A DNA stretch of 43,905 bases from an uncultured Cytophagaceae bacterium (lineage in GTDB: Bacteria; Bacteroidota; Bacteroidia; Cytophagales; Spirosomataceae). A model generated the notes under the pieces. That model was not told the origin of the DNA and made no database searches. It saw only the letters and a program-made list of their open reading frames with translations. Below are positions 24,228 to 33,571 of this stretch, piece by piece; the stretch's first letter is position 1, and each line of letters begins with the position of its first letter. The stretch spans positions 1 through 43,905 of the forward strand of contig CAIVPF010000109.1 of assembly GCA_903907745.1 (NCBI GenBank), in the 5' to 3' direction. The position numbers and the translations under genes were made by a program.

Positions 24228-24952
24228 TTTTCTTTTCGCAAATACTGTTCGATTATATAATGTGCTAGATAGAGTAGGGGGGTAAATAAAATAGCGACGA
24301 CAAATTTATACAAGTAATTATTTAGCGATACATTCATCCACTGACCAATGGTCCAATTGCCAAATAAATAAAAGGCTATGCCGATTACTAAAAAACTGTC
24401 GATGAGTTGACTTACTAACGTAGATCCAGTAGCCCTTAACCAAATATTTTTATTCCCCGTCCTCCCTTTGATTTTTTCAAAAACGCTTGCGTCAATGATT
24501 TGACTTACCAAAAAGGCGGATAAGGAACCAATGATAATGCCAAGTCCTTGTCTGAATATTAAACTAAAAGCGGTATTGATATTTAGGTCTTTATTAACAG
24601 CTAACCAAAAATCAGCAGGTACGAGAATCGTTGCCAAATAAATGATAAAGAATGCAAAGGCAATAAAAATGGCTGTTGTATAAGAAATGAATTTCACCCC
24701 TTTTTTTCCAAAATAATCGTTGATAATATCCGACGTAATAAACACCAGAGGCCAATTTAAGGCCCCGGCCGTTTGATTTAAATCCCATTTTTCTCCCCAC
24801 CAGGTTAATAAGCCGAGAGGTTGGAATCCGAATGACTTTTCAATACTCACAATTTTTACACCGATGATTTCTGCGACAATGGCATTGGTTAGAAATAATC
24901 CAAAAAGGAAAATGAATAACTTTTGTTTGCGAGAAAATTGATCAAATGTCAT
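24224..24952 (-). CDS. Queuosine precursor transporter, YhhQ/VUT family
   Basis: A 242-residue inner-membrane protein with about six membrane segments. NAIVAEIIGVKIV near residue 25, WPLVFITSDIINDYFGKKG near 67, and the C-terminal WLRATGSTLVSQLIDSFLVI are the conserved positions of the YhhQ/vitamin uptake-like family, which imports the queuosine precursors preQ0/preQ1 for tRNA modification. Substrate assignment rests on family knowledge. It overlaps the aminotransferase gene by 4 bases, so both form an operon. Confidence 0.88.
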   Translation of the reverse strand: MTFDQFSRKQKLFIFLFGLFLTNAIVAEIIGVKIVSIEKSFGFQPLGLLTWWGEKWDLNQTAGALNWPLVFITSDIINDYFGKKGVKFISYTTAIFIAFAFFIIYLATILVPADFWLAVNKDLNINTAFSLIFRQGLGIIIGSLSAFLVSQIIDASVFEKIKGRTGNKNIWLRATGSTLVSQLIDSFLVIGIAFYLFGNWTIGQWMNVSLNNYLYKFVVAILFTPLLYLAHYIIEQYLRKEN

Positions 24953-26160
24953 TTTCGATAATTATTAAAATGAGTGGCTATTTTATCTAATGCAAGGTTT
25001 AACTGCTCAACATGTGGTAAAAAGACAATGCGAAAATGATCCTTTGGTTCAAAATTAAAACCTCTTCCACCTACTACTAAAATCTTTTGTTCTTCTAACA
25101 AAGACATGACAAAATGGTTTTCGTCTTCAAAGTTGAATTGGGATAAATCAATTTTAGGAAAAAGGTATAATGCGCCTTTAGGTTTCACGCAAGAGACGCC
25201 AGGAATCGAAATTAATTTTTCGTAAGCGAGTTCCATTTGTCGATGAAGGCGGCCCATTGGCTTAACTAAATCGTCTATGGATTGGTAACCACCTAGAGCC
25301 GTTTGAATTCCGAATTGTGTAATCACATTCGCGCACAAACGGGTACTGAATAAAAAATTCAGACCTTCAATGTAGGATTTAGCCTTGTGTTTAGCCCCAG
25401 TTAAAATCATCCAACCCCCACGAAATCCTGCCGCACGGTAATTTTTCGATAGGCCTCCCATCGTTACGATTAAAATGTCATCACATAATCCGGCTGCTGA
25501 ATGATGTTTGGCGTCATTAAAAATGATTTTATCATAAATTTCATCTGAGAATAGAATTAATTTATGTTTTTCTGCTAATGCGACAATACCATCTACTATT
25601 TGTTTAGAATAGACCGCTCCGGTCGGGTTATTAGGATTAATTAAAACGATCCCCTTCGTTTTATCGGTAATTTTGGCTTCCATATCGGCCAAGTCAGGAT
25701 TCCATTCGTTTGTCTCATCGCAAGAATAATGAACGGCATTTCCTCCGGCAAGACCTACAACCGTTGTCCAAAGCGGATAGTCGGGGGAGGGAATTAAAAT
25801 TTCATCGTCGGCATTTAAAAGAGCCATCATAACTAATGAAATTAACTCACTAACGCCGTTACCTATATAAATATCTTCAATCAAGATATTTTTAACCCCT
25901 TGATTTTGATAATATTGCATCACCGCTTTTCTTGCAGCGAAAAGACCTCTCGAATCCACATAACCTTGCGCATTCCGAATATTTACAATAATATCGTGTA
26001 TAATTTCATCAGGCGTTTCGAAACCAAAAGAGGCTGGGTTGCCAATGTTTAGGGAGGTTATTTTATAACCTTGATTTTGGAGCGCTAAAGCTTTTTCGTA
26101 AACCGGTCCTCTGATTTCGTATTTTAAATGATCTAAACGCTTACTTTTGTGAATCTCCAT
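24949..26160 (-). CDS. PLP-dependent aminotransferase, AlaT-like
   Basis: A 403-residue fold-type I class I/II aminotransferase. Substrate and PLP sites are recognisable: LNIGNPASFGFETPD near 38, YVDSRGLFAARKAVMQYY near 90, GNGVSELISLVMMALL near 120, PNNPTGAVYSK near 177, the aspartate of LFSDEIYDKI near 205, and the PLP lysine in GGLSKNYRAAGFRGGW near 238; the late arginine is in HFRIVFLPH. The pattern is closest to AlaA/AlaT alanine aminotransferases, transferring amino groups between alanine and 2-oxoglutarate, but other substrates are possible. It is upstream of, and overlaps, yhhQ, and is divergent from the next two envelope genes. Confidence 0.9.
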   Translation of the reverse strand: MEIHKSKRLDHLKYEIRGPVYEKALALQNQGYKITSLNIGNPASFGFETPDEIIHDIIVNIRNAQGYVDSRGLFAARKAVMQYYQNQGVKNILIEDIYIGNGVSELISLVMMALLNADDEILIPSPDYPLWTTVVGLAGGNAVHYSCDETNEWNPDLADMEAKITDKTKGIVLINPNNPTGAVYSKQIVDGIVALAEKHKLILFSDEIYDKIIFNDAKHHSAAGLCDDILIVTMGGLSKNYRAAGFRGGWMILTGAKHKAKSYIEGLNFLFSTRLCANVITQFGIQTALGGYQSIDDLVKPMGRLHRQMELAYEKLISIPGVSCVKPKGALYLFPKIDLSQFNFEDENHFVMSLLEEQKILVVGGRGFNFEPKDHFRIVFLPHVEQLNLALDKIATHFNNYRK

Positions 26161-26183
26161 GAAAATATTGCAAGTAAAAATGT

Positions 26184-26203
26184 AAAAGTACTAATTTACT
26201 TTT
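26184..26203. repeat. Inverted repeat in the divergent promoter region
   Basis: AAAAGTA-CTAATT-TACTTTT, perfect 7-bp arms, in the 63-base gap between the aminotransferase and the Bat-like gene start. It could be an operator for either gene; the very high A+T content makes chance a real possibility. Confidence 0.3.
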
Positions 26204-26223
26204 AATTGTTAAAAGCTGATTTA

Positions 26224-26889
26224 ATGAATTACCTAAGCTATTTCGTATTCTTTAATTTAATATTGCTGCTGATTTACAGCTTGATAGCGTATCGCTTTCA
26301 ATCATTTAGCCGGGTTCGATTTCGGATTTCAGGCTTTATTATGGTTAAATTCATCCTTCGTTTTTGTGCAATTAACTTATTTCTTTATCTAGTAATTCAA
26401 TTTTATGTTCAATCCACTGATTTAGAATTTCGCCCAAATCACTCAACATTTAATGCAGCTTGGGTTTATTCAGATTTGAATAAAACTCAATTTGATGAAT
26501 CCAATTTTATTAATTTTTCAAATTCAGTTTCGAACCAATTTGGCACATATACCTTATATGCCTATGACAAGGAACATCATAAAGCAGGTTTATTAATTCC
26601 CCCCACTTCGTATAACTCCTTTATTAATTATATTAAAAACAAGGATTTCAAGCATTTGGCTTTATTTAGGACAAATTTTGAAAGCGAAGTTAATTCCCTA
26701 CGAGGGAAGAAAGAAGGACTTTATGTGAATTATTCAAAAGATTCTTGGATTGAACATCGGGGAGGAGTAGGCCTTTCCCAACAAGAATATTTAGGTTTTA
26801 GCTCAAATTTGGATCTTTATTTGTTAATTTTGTTAGCCCTACTATTACTCAGTGAAGCATTATTATCATTTCAAATAATAAAATATTAG
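26224..26889 (+). CDS. Membrane protein of unknown function with a Bat-like layout
   Basis: A 221-residue protein from ATG at 26224 (a TTG at 26206 is less likely). Not recognised as a named family. Two N-terminal membrane segments (about residues 4-25 and 40-62) are followed by a soluble part of about 125 residues, predicted periplasmic or cytoplasmic, and one C-terminal segment (about 196-214). This is the membrane arrangement of Bacteroidota BatA/BatB proteins, whose soluble part is a von Willebrand A domain. Here AAWVYSDLNKTQFDESN stands where the metal-binding DxSxS would be expected, but that motif is missing. The relationship is a guess from layout only. The next gene starts 2 bases on. 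Confidence 0.7.
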   Translation: MNYLSYFVFFNLILLLIYSLIAYRFQSFSRVRFRISGFIMVKFILRFCAINLFLYLVIQFYVQSTDLEFRPNHSTFNAAWVYSDLNKTQFDESNFINFSNSVSNQFGTYTLYAYDKEHHKAGLLIPPTSYNSFINYIKNKDFKHLALFRTNFESEVNSLRGKKEGLYVNYSKDSWIEHRGGVGLSQQEYLGFSSNLDLYLLILLALLLLSEALLSFQIIKY

Positions 26890-26891
26890 GT

Positions 26892-27425
26892 TTGTTTTCA
26901 ACGCTTTTATATAGCCTTTTTCTCTTTTACCAACTAATTTTTTTGGGTGGTAGCGTACAATATAATTCAAAAGTTCATGAAATTAATGAATTAGTAAAAC
27001 TAGGTTTATACAAAGAATCTTATTGGAAAGTTCAGCGAATTCAGCAAGAACATATTTTCAATAATCCTCAAATAACGGATATTGCCTATGTTTTGTCGTT
27101 AAAGTTACCCGTTGGTAAAATTCCAATGAGTAATATGGATGGCCAATTGACCAAATCGGAAAAAGGTATTTTGTTAGGACGGAAATTTGATTTTTTACAT
27201 GCAAAAGCATATTTTAAGGCTGGAATTCTGGAGGACTCTTCGAATGATTCTTTAATTAAACTATTTGAAATATACGCGCATTTAAACCAAGGTCATCCGA
27301 GATTTCCGACTAGTTCACACAAGCATTTAGCTGAATCAAAGCACTTAAAAGCAAAAATGGATCCAAAGGACGCCATTTTAGTTTTAGATTTGATGAAGAA
27401 AAAAGAAAAATTATTAAATTATTAA
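26892..27425 (+). CDS. Exported protein of unknown function, probably helical repeat
   Basis: A 177-residue protein starting at TTG, 2 bases after the stop of the preceding gene. The first 20 residues (FSTLLYSLFLFYQLIFLGGS) look like a signal peptide or anchor. The rest is mainly helical, with VHEINELVKLGLYKESYWKV and the later FLHAKAYFKAGI resembling tetratricopeptide helices, but no clean repeat is visible. If the preceding gene is Bat-like, this would sit in the place of the TPR protein BatC; that is speculation. purC follows 3 bases later. Confidence 0.7.
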   Translation: MFSTLLYSLFLFYQLIFLGGSVQYNSKVHEINELVKLGLYKESYWKVQRIQQEHIFNNPQITDIAYVLSLKLPVGKIPMSNMDGQLTKSEKGILLGRKFDFLHAKAYFKAGILEDSSNDSLIKLFEIYAHLNQGHPRFPTSSHKHLAESKHLKAKMDPKDAILVLDLMKKKEKLLNY

Positions 27426-27428
27426 AAT

Positions 27429-28370
27429 ATGCAAGTTTCACAGCCAACCTTTCAATTTCCAGATCAGACCTCTTTTTATCGAGGTAAGGTGCGTGATGTG
27501 TATGGCATAGGAGATCAATTATTGATGATTACGTCTGATCGAATTTCAGCATTTGATGTCGTTCTTCCACGTTTAATTCCTTATAAAGGTCAAGTATTGA
27601 ATCAAATAGCCTCTTATTTTTTAGAGGCTACTCAAGATATTGTAGCCAATTGGCTTATTGCCACGCCAGACGCTAATGCATCATATGGGTATAAATGTGC
27701 GCCTATTCCGATTGAAATGGTTATTCGTGGTTTTTTGGTCGGGCATTTATGGCGTGAGTACAAATCCGGAAAACGTGTAGTTTGTGGGGTACAATTGCCG
27801 GATGGTTTAATTGAAAATCAACGCTTACCCGAACCTATTATTACGCCTACCACGAAAGCATCTGAAGGACATGATGAAGATATTTCGATAGAGGAGATTC
27901 TTTCTCAAGGAATTGTTTCTGAAGGAATTATGAATCAATTGGTAAATATTACCCATCAGCTTTTTGCTAGAGGTACTGAAATGGCTAAAGAAAAGGGGTT
28001 GATTTTAGTAGATACAAAATACGAATTTGGTATTTTTGAAGGTTCAGTGATGTTAATGGATGAAATTCATACACCTGATTCTTCCAGGTATTTTTATCTA
28101 GCGCCTTATGACGATTTATTATCCAAGGGTTTGCCCCAAAAGCAATTATCAAAAGAATTTGTGCGCGAATGGCTAATCAAAAATAATTTTCAGGGGAAAG
28201 AGGGGCAAGTTATTCCAACGATTACAGATGAATTTGTCGAGGAAATTTCAAATCGCTATATATTGCTTTTTGAGGAAATTACAGGTTTAACATTTGTCAA
28301 AGAACCTCAAGAAAATTTAGAAGAAAGAATTTATTCAAATGTTATATCATATTTAAAACATGTCAACTAG
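27429..28370 (+). CDS. purC: SAICAR synthetase (phosphoribosylaminoimidazole-succinocarboxamide synthase)
   Basis: A 313-residue ATP-dependent enzyme joining aspartate to CAIR in de novo purine synthesis. It begins with the family pattern FYRGKVRDVYGIGDQLLMIT and DRISAFDVVLP, has IPIEMVIRGFLVGHLWREYK near 95, LPEPIITPTTKASEGHDE near 137 and ILVDTKYEFG near 198, with the aspartate-binding LMDEIHTPDSSRYF near 220. At 313 residues it is of the longer form seen in Bacteroidota and yeast rather than the 240-residue E. coli form. The STAS gene starts inside its last codons. Confidence 0.95.
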   Translation: MQVSQPTFQFPDQTSFYRGKVRDVYGIGDQLLMITSDRISAFDVVLPRLIPYKGQVLNQIASYFLEATQDIVANWLIATPDANASYGYKCAPIPIEMVIRGFLVGHLWREYKSGKRVVCGVQLPDGLIENQRLPEPIITPTTKASEGHDEDISIEEILSQGIVSEGIMNQLVNITHQLFARGTEMAKEKGLILVDTKYEFGIFEGSVMLMDEIHTPDSSRYFYLAPYDDLLSKGLPQKQLSKEFVREWLIKNNFQGKEGQVIPTITDEFVEEISNRYILLFEEITGLTFVKEPQENLEERIYSNVISYLKHVN

Positions 28371-28794
28371 TAACAATTATACCCTTGAACAAAATGAGAG
28401 TTATGCACGGATTGATTGGAAATCCACTGAATTAGTGCAATCAAATTATGAAGAGCTTGAATTAGCCATTCGTTTTTTATTCAAAAAAGAATATTCCAAT
28501 ATTATTTTAAATATGGCACAGGTTCAAGAATTTGATGGATATGGTGTTTCCGCCATTCGCAAGGGGACTAAGATATGTACGAATGAATTAGGCTTATTTG
28601 CTGTTGTTACTAAAAACGAAGACATTCAAGATCGATTAGATCAAGCTAAAATTGAAAATTTAACCTTATTAAATACGGTTCAGGAAGCAATTGATGCCAT
28701 TCATTTAAATGATTTAGAAAATGATTTTGAAGATGGAGGTGAGGAAGATGAAGAGTATGGGTCCGAATTTACGGATACTGGGGAAGATTATTGA
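28360..28794 (+). CDS. Stand-alone STAS-domain protein with acidic tail
   Basis: A 144-residue protein overlapping purC by 11 bases. Residues 8-112 form a STAS domain (anti-sigma-factor-antagonist fold): YARIDWKS, then YSNIILNMAQVQEFDGYGVSAIRK where the switch helix lies. In SpoIIAA-type antagonists this helix starts D-S-S-G with a phosphorylated serine; here the sequence is FDGYG, so no serine is available at that place. The last 30 residues are strongly acidic (NDFEDGGEEDEEYG). No kinase or sigma factor gene is nearby. A phospho-independent binding role is possible, but the partner is unknown. Confidence 0.82.
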   Translation: MSTSNNYTLEQNESYARIDWKSTELVQSNYEELELAIRFLFKKEYSNIILNMAQVQEFDGYGVSAIRKGTKICTNELGLFAVVTKNEDIQDRLDQAKIENLTLLNTVQEAIDAIHLNDLENDFEDGGEEDEEYGSEFTDTGEDY

Positions 28795-28810
28795 TATTAA
28801 TTGTATTTTG

Positions 28811-28835
28811 ACAAGATATTTTATTCTTGTTTTTC
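28811..28835 (+). terminator. Probable terminator after the STAS gene
   Basis: ACAAGA / TCTTGT, a 6-bp stem with an 8-base loop, followed by TTTT, 17 bases past the stop codon. A-T rich, so of moderate strength. Confidence 0.5.
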
Positions 28836-28848
28836 GAATATATCTAAA

Positions 28849-28872
28849 CAATATAATATTTTGTTTATATTG
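28849..28872. repeat. Perfect 8-bp inverted repeat upstream of gltB
   Basis: CAATATAA-N8-TTATATTG in the gap before gltB, about 25 bases upstream of a TAAATTTG promoter box. Its position suits an operator for gltB, but it is entirely A-T rich and could be chance. Confidence 0.3.
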
Positions 28873-28896
28873 ATTTTAGCCAAATTAATTTTTGAG

Positions 28897-28904
28897 TAAA
28901 TTTG
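28897..28904 (+). promoter_or_regulatory. -7 promoter box for gltBD
   Basis: TAAATTTG, an exact match to TAnnTTTG, about 95 bases before the gltB ATG. It would give a leader of about 90 nt, longer than for other genes here. No clear -33 TTTG. Confidence 0.4.
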
Positions 28905-28999
28905 AAATAGCTGTCTTTAAAATCTGAAAACAGTAGATTAATATCTATTTTATTTTTAGGATTATATTTAGTTTTTTATTGAAATAATTATATTATCAT

Positions 29000-31900
29000 A
29001 TGAATAACCATACCGAGAAGGGTTTGTACCGTAAAGAATTTGAGCATGATGCGTGTGGAATTGGTTTTGTGGCCAGTTTAAAGGGAATAAAATCTCACCG
29101 TATTGTTGAGGATTCGATAAAAATGTTGATTCGTATGGATCATCGGGGTGCATGTGGTTGTGATCCAAATTCGGGAGATGGAGCGGGGGTTTTGTTGCAA
29201 TTACCTCATGAATTTTTGTTGGAAGAGTCCAGAAAATTAGGCTTTTCTCTCCCTTCATTGGGGAATTATGGGGTTGGAATGGTTTTTTTTCCTTCTCAGG
29301 AAACTTTAATTAAAGAATGTAAAGAAGTTATAGAGCGTAAGGCTAAAAAGTTATCTTTAAAAGTATTGGGTTATCGCGTTGTGCTTGTGGATAATGAAGA
29401 TATCCAAGGGGCTGATTCAGGGAAGGCGGAGCCATCGATTCAACAATTATTTATCGAAAGACCTTCTACCTGTGATTCAGAAATTGATTTTGAACGTAAA
29501 CTATATGTATTTCGTCAATATGTGACGAGACTTTTAAATGAGACCATTCCAGCGTTAGAGAATAAATTTTATTTTGCTTCGCTTTCTTGTCGGACAATTA
29601 TCTACAAGGGGATGTTGACCACCCTGCAAGTACCTGGTTACTTCACTGATTTAGCCCAAGAGAATTTTACCTCTGCGCTTGCGATTGTGCATTCACGTTT
29701 TTCAACGAATACATTTCCGGAATGGAAATTAGCCCAACCTTTCCGCTTCATTGCTCATAATGGTGAAATTAATACGGTGAAAGGTAATTCTTCTTGGATG
29801 CAAGCCCAATCGGCTTTGTTTTCGAGTAAGTATTTTTCTCAGGAAGAATTAGATATGATTCTGCCCGTTTGTAGTTTAGGTCAATCGGATTCGGCTATTT
29901 TAGATAATGCGATTGAATTATTATACTTAAGTGGTCGTTCTCTTCCACATGTCATGATGATGTTAATTCCTGAGGCGTGGGATGGAAATGAAGCAATGGA
30001 GTCATATAAAAAGGATTTCTATGAATATCATGCCGCCATGATGGAGCCTTGGGATGGTCCAGCGAGTATTTCATTTACTGATGGTAAATTGATTGGGGCA
30101 ACCTTAGATCGTAATGGTTTACGTCCTTCTCGTTACTGGGTGACGGATGATGATCATGTGATTATGGCTTCTGAAACAGGTGTTTTGGATTTGGATCCTG
30201 CAAGTATTGTATCCAAGGGGCGTCTTCAACCAGGAAAAATGTTTGTGGTCGATATGGAGCAGGGGAGAATTATTCCGGATGAAGAATTAAAGGAGAAAAT
30301 ATGCCAACAACAACCTTATGGACAATGGTTACGCGAGAATAAAATACGTGTTGAGGATTTGCCTGAGGCAGGAAGCGAATATCGTCAGCCTAAGGCTTTG
30401 GAAATCATTTCACGTCAACAAATATTTGGATTTACCACAGAAGACATTCGGGTGGTATTAACTCAGATGGCTGAAACCGGAAAAGAGGCATTGGGATCTA
30501 TGGGGATAGATACACCTTTGGCTGTTTTATCTGATAAAGCGCAACATTTATCGAGTTATTTCAAACAATTATTCGCTCAAGTTACCAATCCACCAATCGA
30601 CCCTATTCGGGAGCGAATGGTTATGTCATTATTGACGGATATTGGTGGTTTGTCAAATTTATTAGAAGAAGGTCCGAGTCATTGTAAGCAAATAGAGATT
30701 CAACAACCCGTTTTGAGAAATAAGGAAGTTGAAAAAATCCGCTGGATTGATCATGAGAATTTCCAAACCAAATCCATTCATATGACATTTAAGTCAACGG
30801 GTGAAGATGGTGTATTGAAAAAGGCATTAGATCGGATTAGTCAATATGCGGAAGATGCAGTGGATGATGGGTATTCGATTATTTTATTAACTGATCGGGG
30901 AATTGATTCTTCGCATGCGCCTATTCCTTCTTTATTAGCTTTAGGAGCTGTTCATAATCATTTAATTCGGGTTAAAAAACGTGCCAAAGTAGGTATCATT
31001 TTGGAAGCGGGTGATGTTTGGGAAACTCATCATTTTGCTACGTTGATTGGCTATGGGGCTTCAGCTATAAATCCATATATGGCATTTGAGACCTTAAAAT
31101 CGATGAAAGAGAATGCTTGGGTCGATGCAAGTTTAAGTTATGAAAAGTTAGAATATAATTACATCAAAGCTGTAAATGGTGAATTATTAAAGATATTCTC
31201 AAAAATGGGAATATCCACCTTGCAATCGTATCAAGGCGCGCAAATTTTTGAAATTTTAGGATTTAGTAAGGAGGTAGTCGATCGATATTTTACCGGGTCT
31301 ATTTCGCGAATTGAAGGTATTGATTTGGATACAATCGCTAAAGAGGCTTTAATCAAACATGGTTCGGGATATAATTTATTGAAATCAGACCATCCTAAAC
31401 TAGAAGTTGGTGGTATTTACCAATGGAAACAACGAGGCGAGGAGCACTTATTTAATCCGCAAACGATTCATTTGTTGCAACAAGCTACGAAGACAAATGA
31501 TTATTCAGTGTATAAAAAATACACTAAACTTATCGATGACCAGACGAACAAGGCAATAACCTTACGAGGATTATTGAAATTTAAAAGTGGTCAAAGTATT
31601 TCGATTGAAGAAGTTGAGCCGGTGGAAGGGATTTTAAAACGTTTTGCAACGGGTGCCATGTCCTTTGGTTCCATTTCATATGAAGCGCATACGACTTTAG
31701 CGATTGCCATGAACCGAATTGGAGGCAAATCTAATACCGGTGAGGGTGGTGAAGATCCGATTCGTTTTGAAAAAATGGCGAATGGTGATTCGATGAATTC
31801 GGCAATTAAGCAAGTTGCATCAGGTAGGTTTGGGGTAACAGCGCATTATTTAACGAATGCGACTGAATTACAAATTAAAATGGCCCAAGGAGCTAAACCT

Positions 31901-33568
31901 GGGGAAGGTGGGCAATTGCCTGGTCATAAAGTAGATGATTGGATTGGTAAAACGCGTCATTCGACACCGGGGGTAGGTTTGATATCACCTCCGCCGCATC
32001 ATGATATTTATTCGATTGAGGATTTAGCTCAATTAATTTTTGATTTAAAGAATGCGAATCGCGCTGCACGAATTTCAGTAAAACTGGTGTCTGAAGCGGG
32101 CGTCGGTACCATTGCAGCCGGAGTTGCCAAAGCGCATGCTGATCATATCTTAATTGCGGGTTATGATGGTGGGACTGGAGCTTCTCCCTTATCATCGATT
32201 CGTCATGCTGGCTTACCATGGGAATTAGGTTTGGCTGAAACGCATCAAACCTTGGTTAAGAATAAATTACGTGGTCGGGTAACGATACAGACGGACGGTC
32301 AAATTAAGACGGGTCGGGATATTGCCATTGCAGCCCTTTTAGGAGCTGAAGAATTTGGGGTAGCTACTGCGGCATTGGTTACGGCGGGATGTATAATGAT
32401 GCGTAAATGTCATTTAAATACTTGTCCGGTAGGGGTGGCTACTCAAAATCCGGAATTACGGGCCTTATATACGGGAAAGCCTGAACATGTGGTTAATTTA
32501 TTTCACTTTTTAGCGCAAGAATTACGTGAAATAATGGCTGAATTAGGTTTTAGGACGCTGGAAGAAATGGTGGGTCGAGTGGATATATTAGAAATGGCAG
32601 ATGTGTCATCGCATTGGAAATTCAAACATTTAGATTTATCGCCAATTTTAACATTAGCTGATAATCCAGATCATGTGGCTGTGGTTAAGTCTGAGGATCA
32701 AGATCATGGATTAGCGGAACAATTGGATTGGCAACTATTGGAATTATCCAAAGACGCTTTAAATTCAAAAGATAAAGTTTTTGGAGAATTACCCATTATT
32801 AATGTAAACCGCTCGGTGGGTACTATTTTGTCCAATGAAATAACAAAAAAATTCGGCGAAAAAGGATTGCCTGAAGGTAGTATTCGATTTAAATTTACGG
32901 GTACTGCGGGTCAATCTTTTGGTGCATTTACTGTAAAGGGCTTACATTTGGAGATTGAGGGAGATGCGAATGATTATGTTGGAAAAGGGATGTGTGGGTC
33001 TACTATTATTGCTTATCCATCTCGGGAAGCCAATTTTGTTGCTTCTACAAATAGTATAGTAGGAAATGTTTCCTTTTATGGAGCTACATCAGGAGAAGCT
33101 TATTTAGCTGGGATGGCGGGAGAACGATTCTGTGTTCGTAATTCAGGGGCAAAAATTGTGGTGGAAGGTATAGGTGATCACGGATGTGAGTATATGACGG
33201 GCGGATTGGTGATTATACTTGGGGCTACTGGACGTAATTTTGGTGCGGGAATGTCAGGAGGAGTTGCGTATATTTTAGATGAGCGTAATGATTTCGAGGC
33301 TAAGGTTAATCGGGAAATGGTAGAAATTACAGAGTTAAGCCAGGAAGACAAACATATTATTCGTATGTATGTGGAAAAGCATGTGGCGTATACGAACTCT
33401 GTGAAAGGTAAATACGTGCTTGATAATTTAGAGGCTTTGGTTAGTCAGTTCAAAAAGGTATTGCCAGTGGATTATAAAAATGCTTTATCTACCCGAAATT
33501 TATCGATTTCAGATGTTTTGGGGGATAAAAATAAAGTATATAGAGATATTCAAATTGATTTAAAATAA
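29000..33568 (+). CDS. gltB: Glutamate synthase, large (alpha) subunit
   Basis: A full-length 1522-residue GltB that makes glutamate from glutamine and 2-oxoglutarate. A propeptide of about 17 residues precedes the class II glutamine amidotransferase domain, whose nucleophile is the cysteine of HDACGIGFVASLKG. The central domain (about 450-790) is followed by the FMN-binding synthase barrel (about 830-1200; TGAMSFGSISYEAHTTLAIA, GGKSNTGEGGEDP), which carries the 3Fe-4S cysteines in CIMMRKCHLNTCPVG, and by the C-terminal GXGXG beta-helix (TGGLVIILGATGRNFGAGMSGG). The ammonia channel thus links the two active sites in one chain. gltD follows 3 bases later. Confidence 0.98.
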   Translation: MNNHTEKGLYRKEFEHDACGIGFVASLKGIKSHRIVEDSIKMLIRMDHRGACGCDPNSGDGAGVLLQLPHEFLLEESRKLGFSLPSLGNYGVGMVFFPSQETLIKECKEVIERKAKKLSLKVLGYRVVLVDNEDIQGADSGKAEPSIQQLFIERPSTCDSEIDFERKLYVFRQYVTRLLNETIPALENKFYFASLSCRTIIYKGMLTTLQVPGYFTDLAQENFTSALAIVHSRFSTNTFPEWKLAQPFRFIAHNGEINTVKGNSSWMQAQSALFSSKYFSQEELDMILPVCSLGQSDSAILDNAIELLYLSGRSLPHVMMMLIPEAWDGNEAMESYKKDFYEYHAAMMEPWDGPASISFTDGKLIGATLDRNGLRPSRYWVTDDDHVIMASETGVLDLDPASIVSKGRLQPGKMFVVDMEQGRIIPDEELKEKICQQQPYGQWLRENKIRVEDLPEAGSEYRQPKALEIISRQQIFGFTTEDIRVVLTQMAETGKEALGSMGIDTPLAVLSDKAQHLSSYFKQLFAQVTNPPIDPIRERMVMSLLTDIGGLSNLLEEGPSHCKQIEIQQPVLRNKEVEKIRWIDHENFQTKSIHMTFKSTGEDGVLKKALDRISQYAEDAVDDGYSIILLTDRGIDSSHAPIPSLLALGAVHNHLIRVKKRAKVGIILEAGDVWETHHFATLIGYGASAINPYMAFETLKSMKENAWVDASLSYEKLEYNYIKAVNGELLKIFSKMGISTLQSYQGAQIFEILGFSKEVVDRYFTGSISRIEGIDLDTIAKEALIKHGSGYNLLKSDHPKLEVGGIYQWKQRGEEHLFNPQTIHLLQQATKTNDYSVYKKYTKLIDDQTNKAITLRGLLKFKSGQSISIEEVEPVEGILKRFATGAMSFGSISYEAHTTLAIAMNRIGGKSNTGEGGEDPIRFEKMANGDSMNSAIKQVASGRFGVTAHYLTNATELQIKMAQGAKPGEGGQLPGHKVDDWIGKTRHSTPGVGLISPPPHHDIYSIEDLAQLIFDLKNANRAARISVKLVSEAGVGTIAAGVAKAHADHILIAGYDGGTGASPLSSIRHAGLPWELGLAETHQTLVKNKLRGRVTIQTDGQIKTGRDIAIAALLGAEEFGVATAALVTAGCIMMRKCHLNTCPVGVATQNPELRALYTGKPEHVVNLFHFLAQELREIMAELGFRTLEEMVGRVDILEMADVSSHWKFKHLDLSPILTLADNPDHVAVVKSEDQDHGLAEQLDWQLLELSKDALNSKDKVFGELPIINVNRSVGTILSNEITKKFGEKGLPEGSIRFKFTGTAGQSFGAFTVKGLHLEIEGDANDYVGKGMCGSTIIAYPSREANFVASTNSIVGNVSFYGATSGEAYLAGMAGERFCVRNSGAKIVVEGIGDHGCEYMTGGLVIILGATGRNFGAGMSGGVAYILDERNDFEAKVNREMVEITELSQEDKHIIRMYVEKHVAYTNSVKGKYVLDNLEALVSQFKKVLPVDYKNALSTRNLSISDVLGDKNKVYRDIQIDLK

Positions 33569-33571
33569 GTA

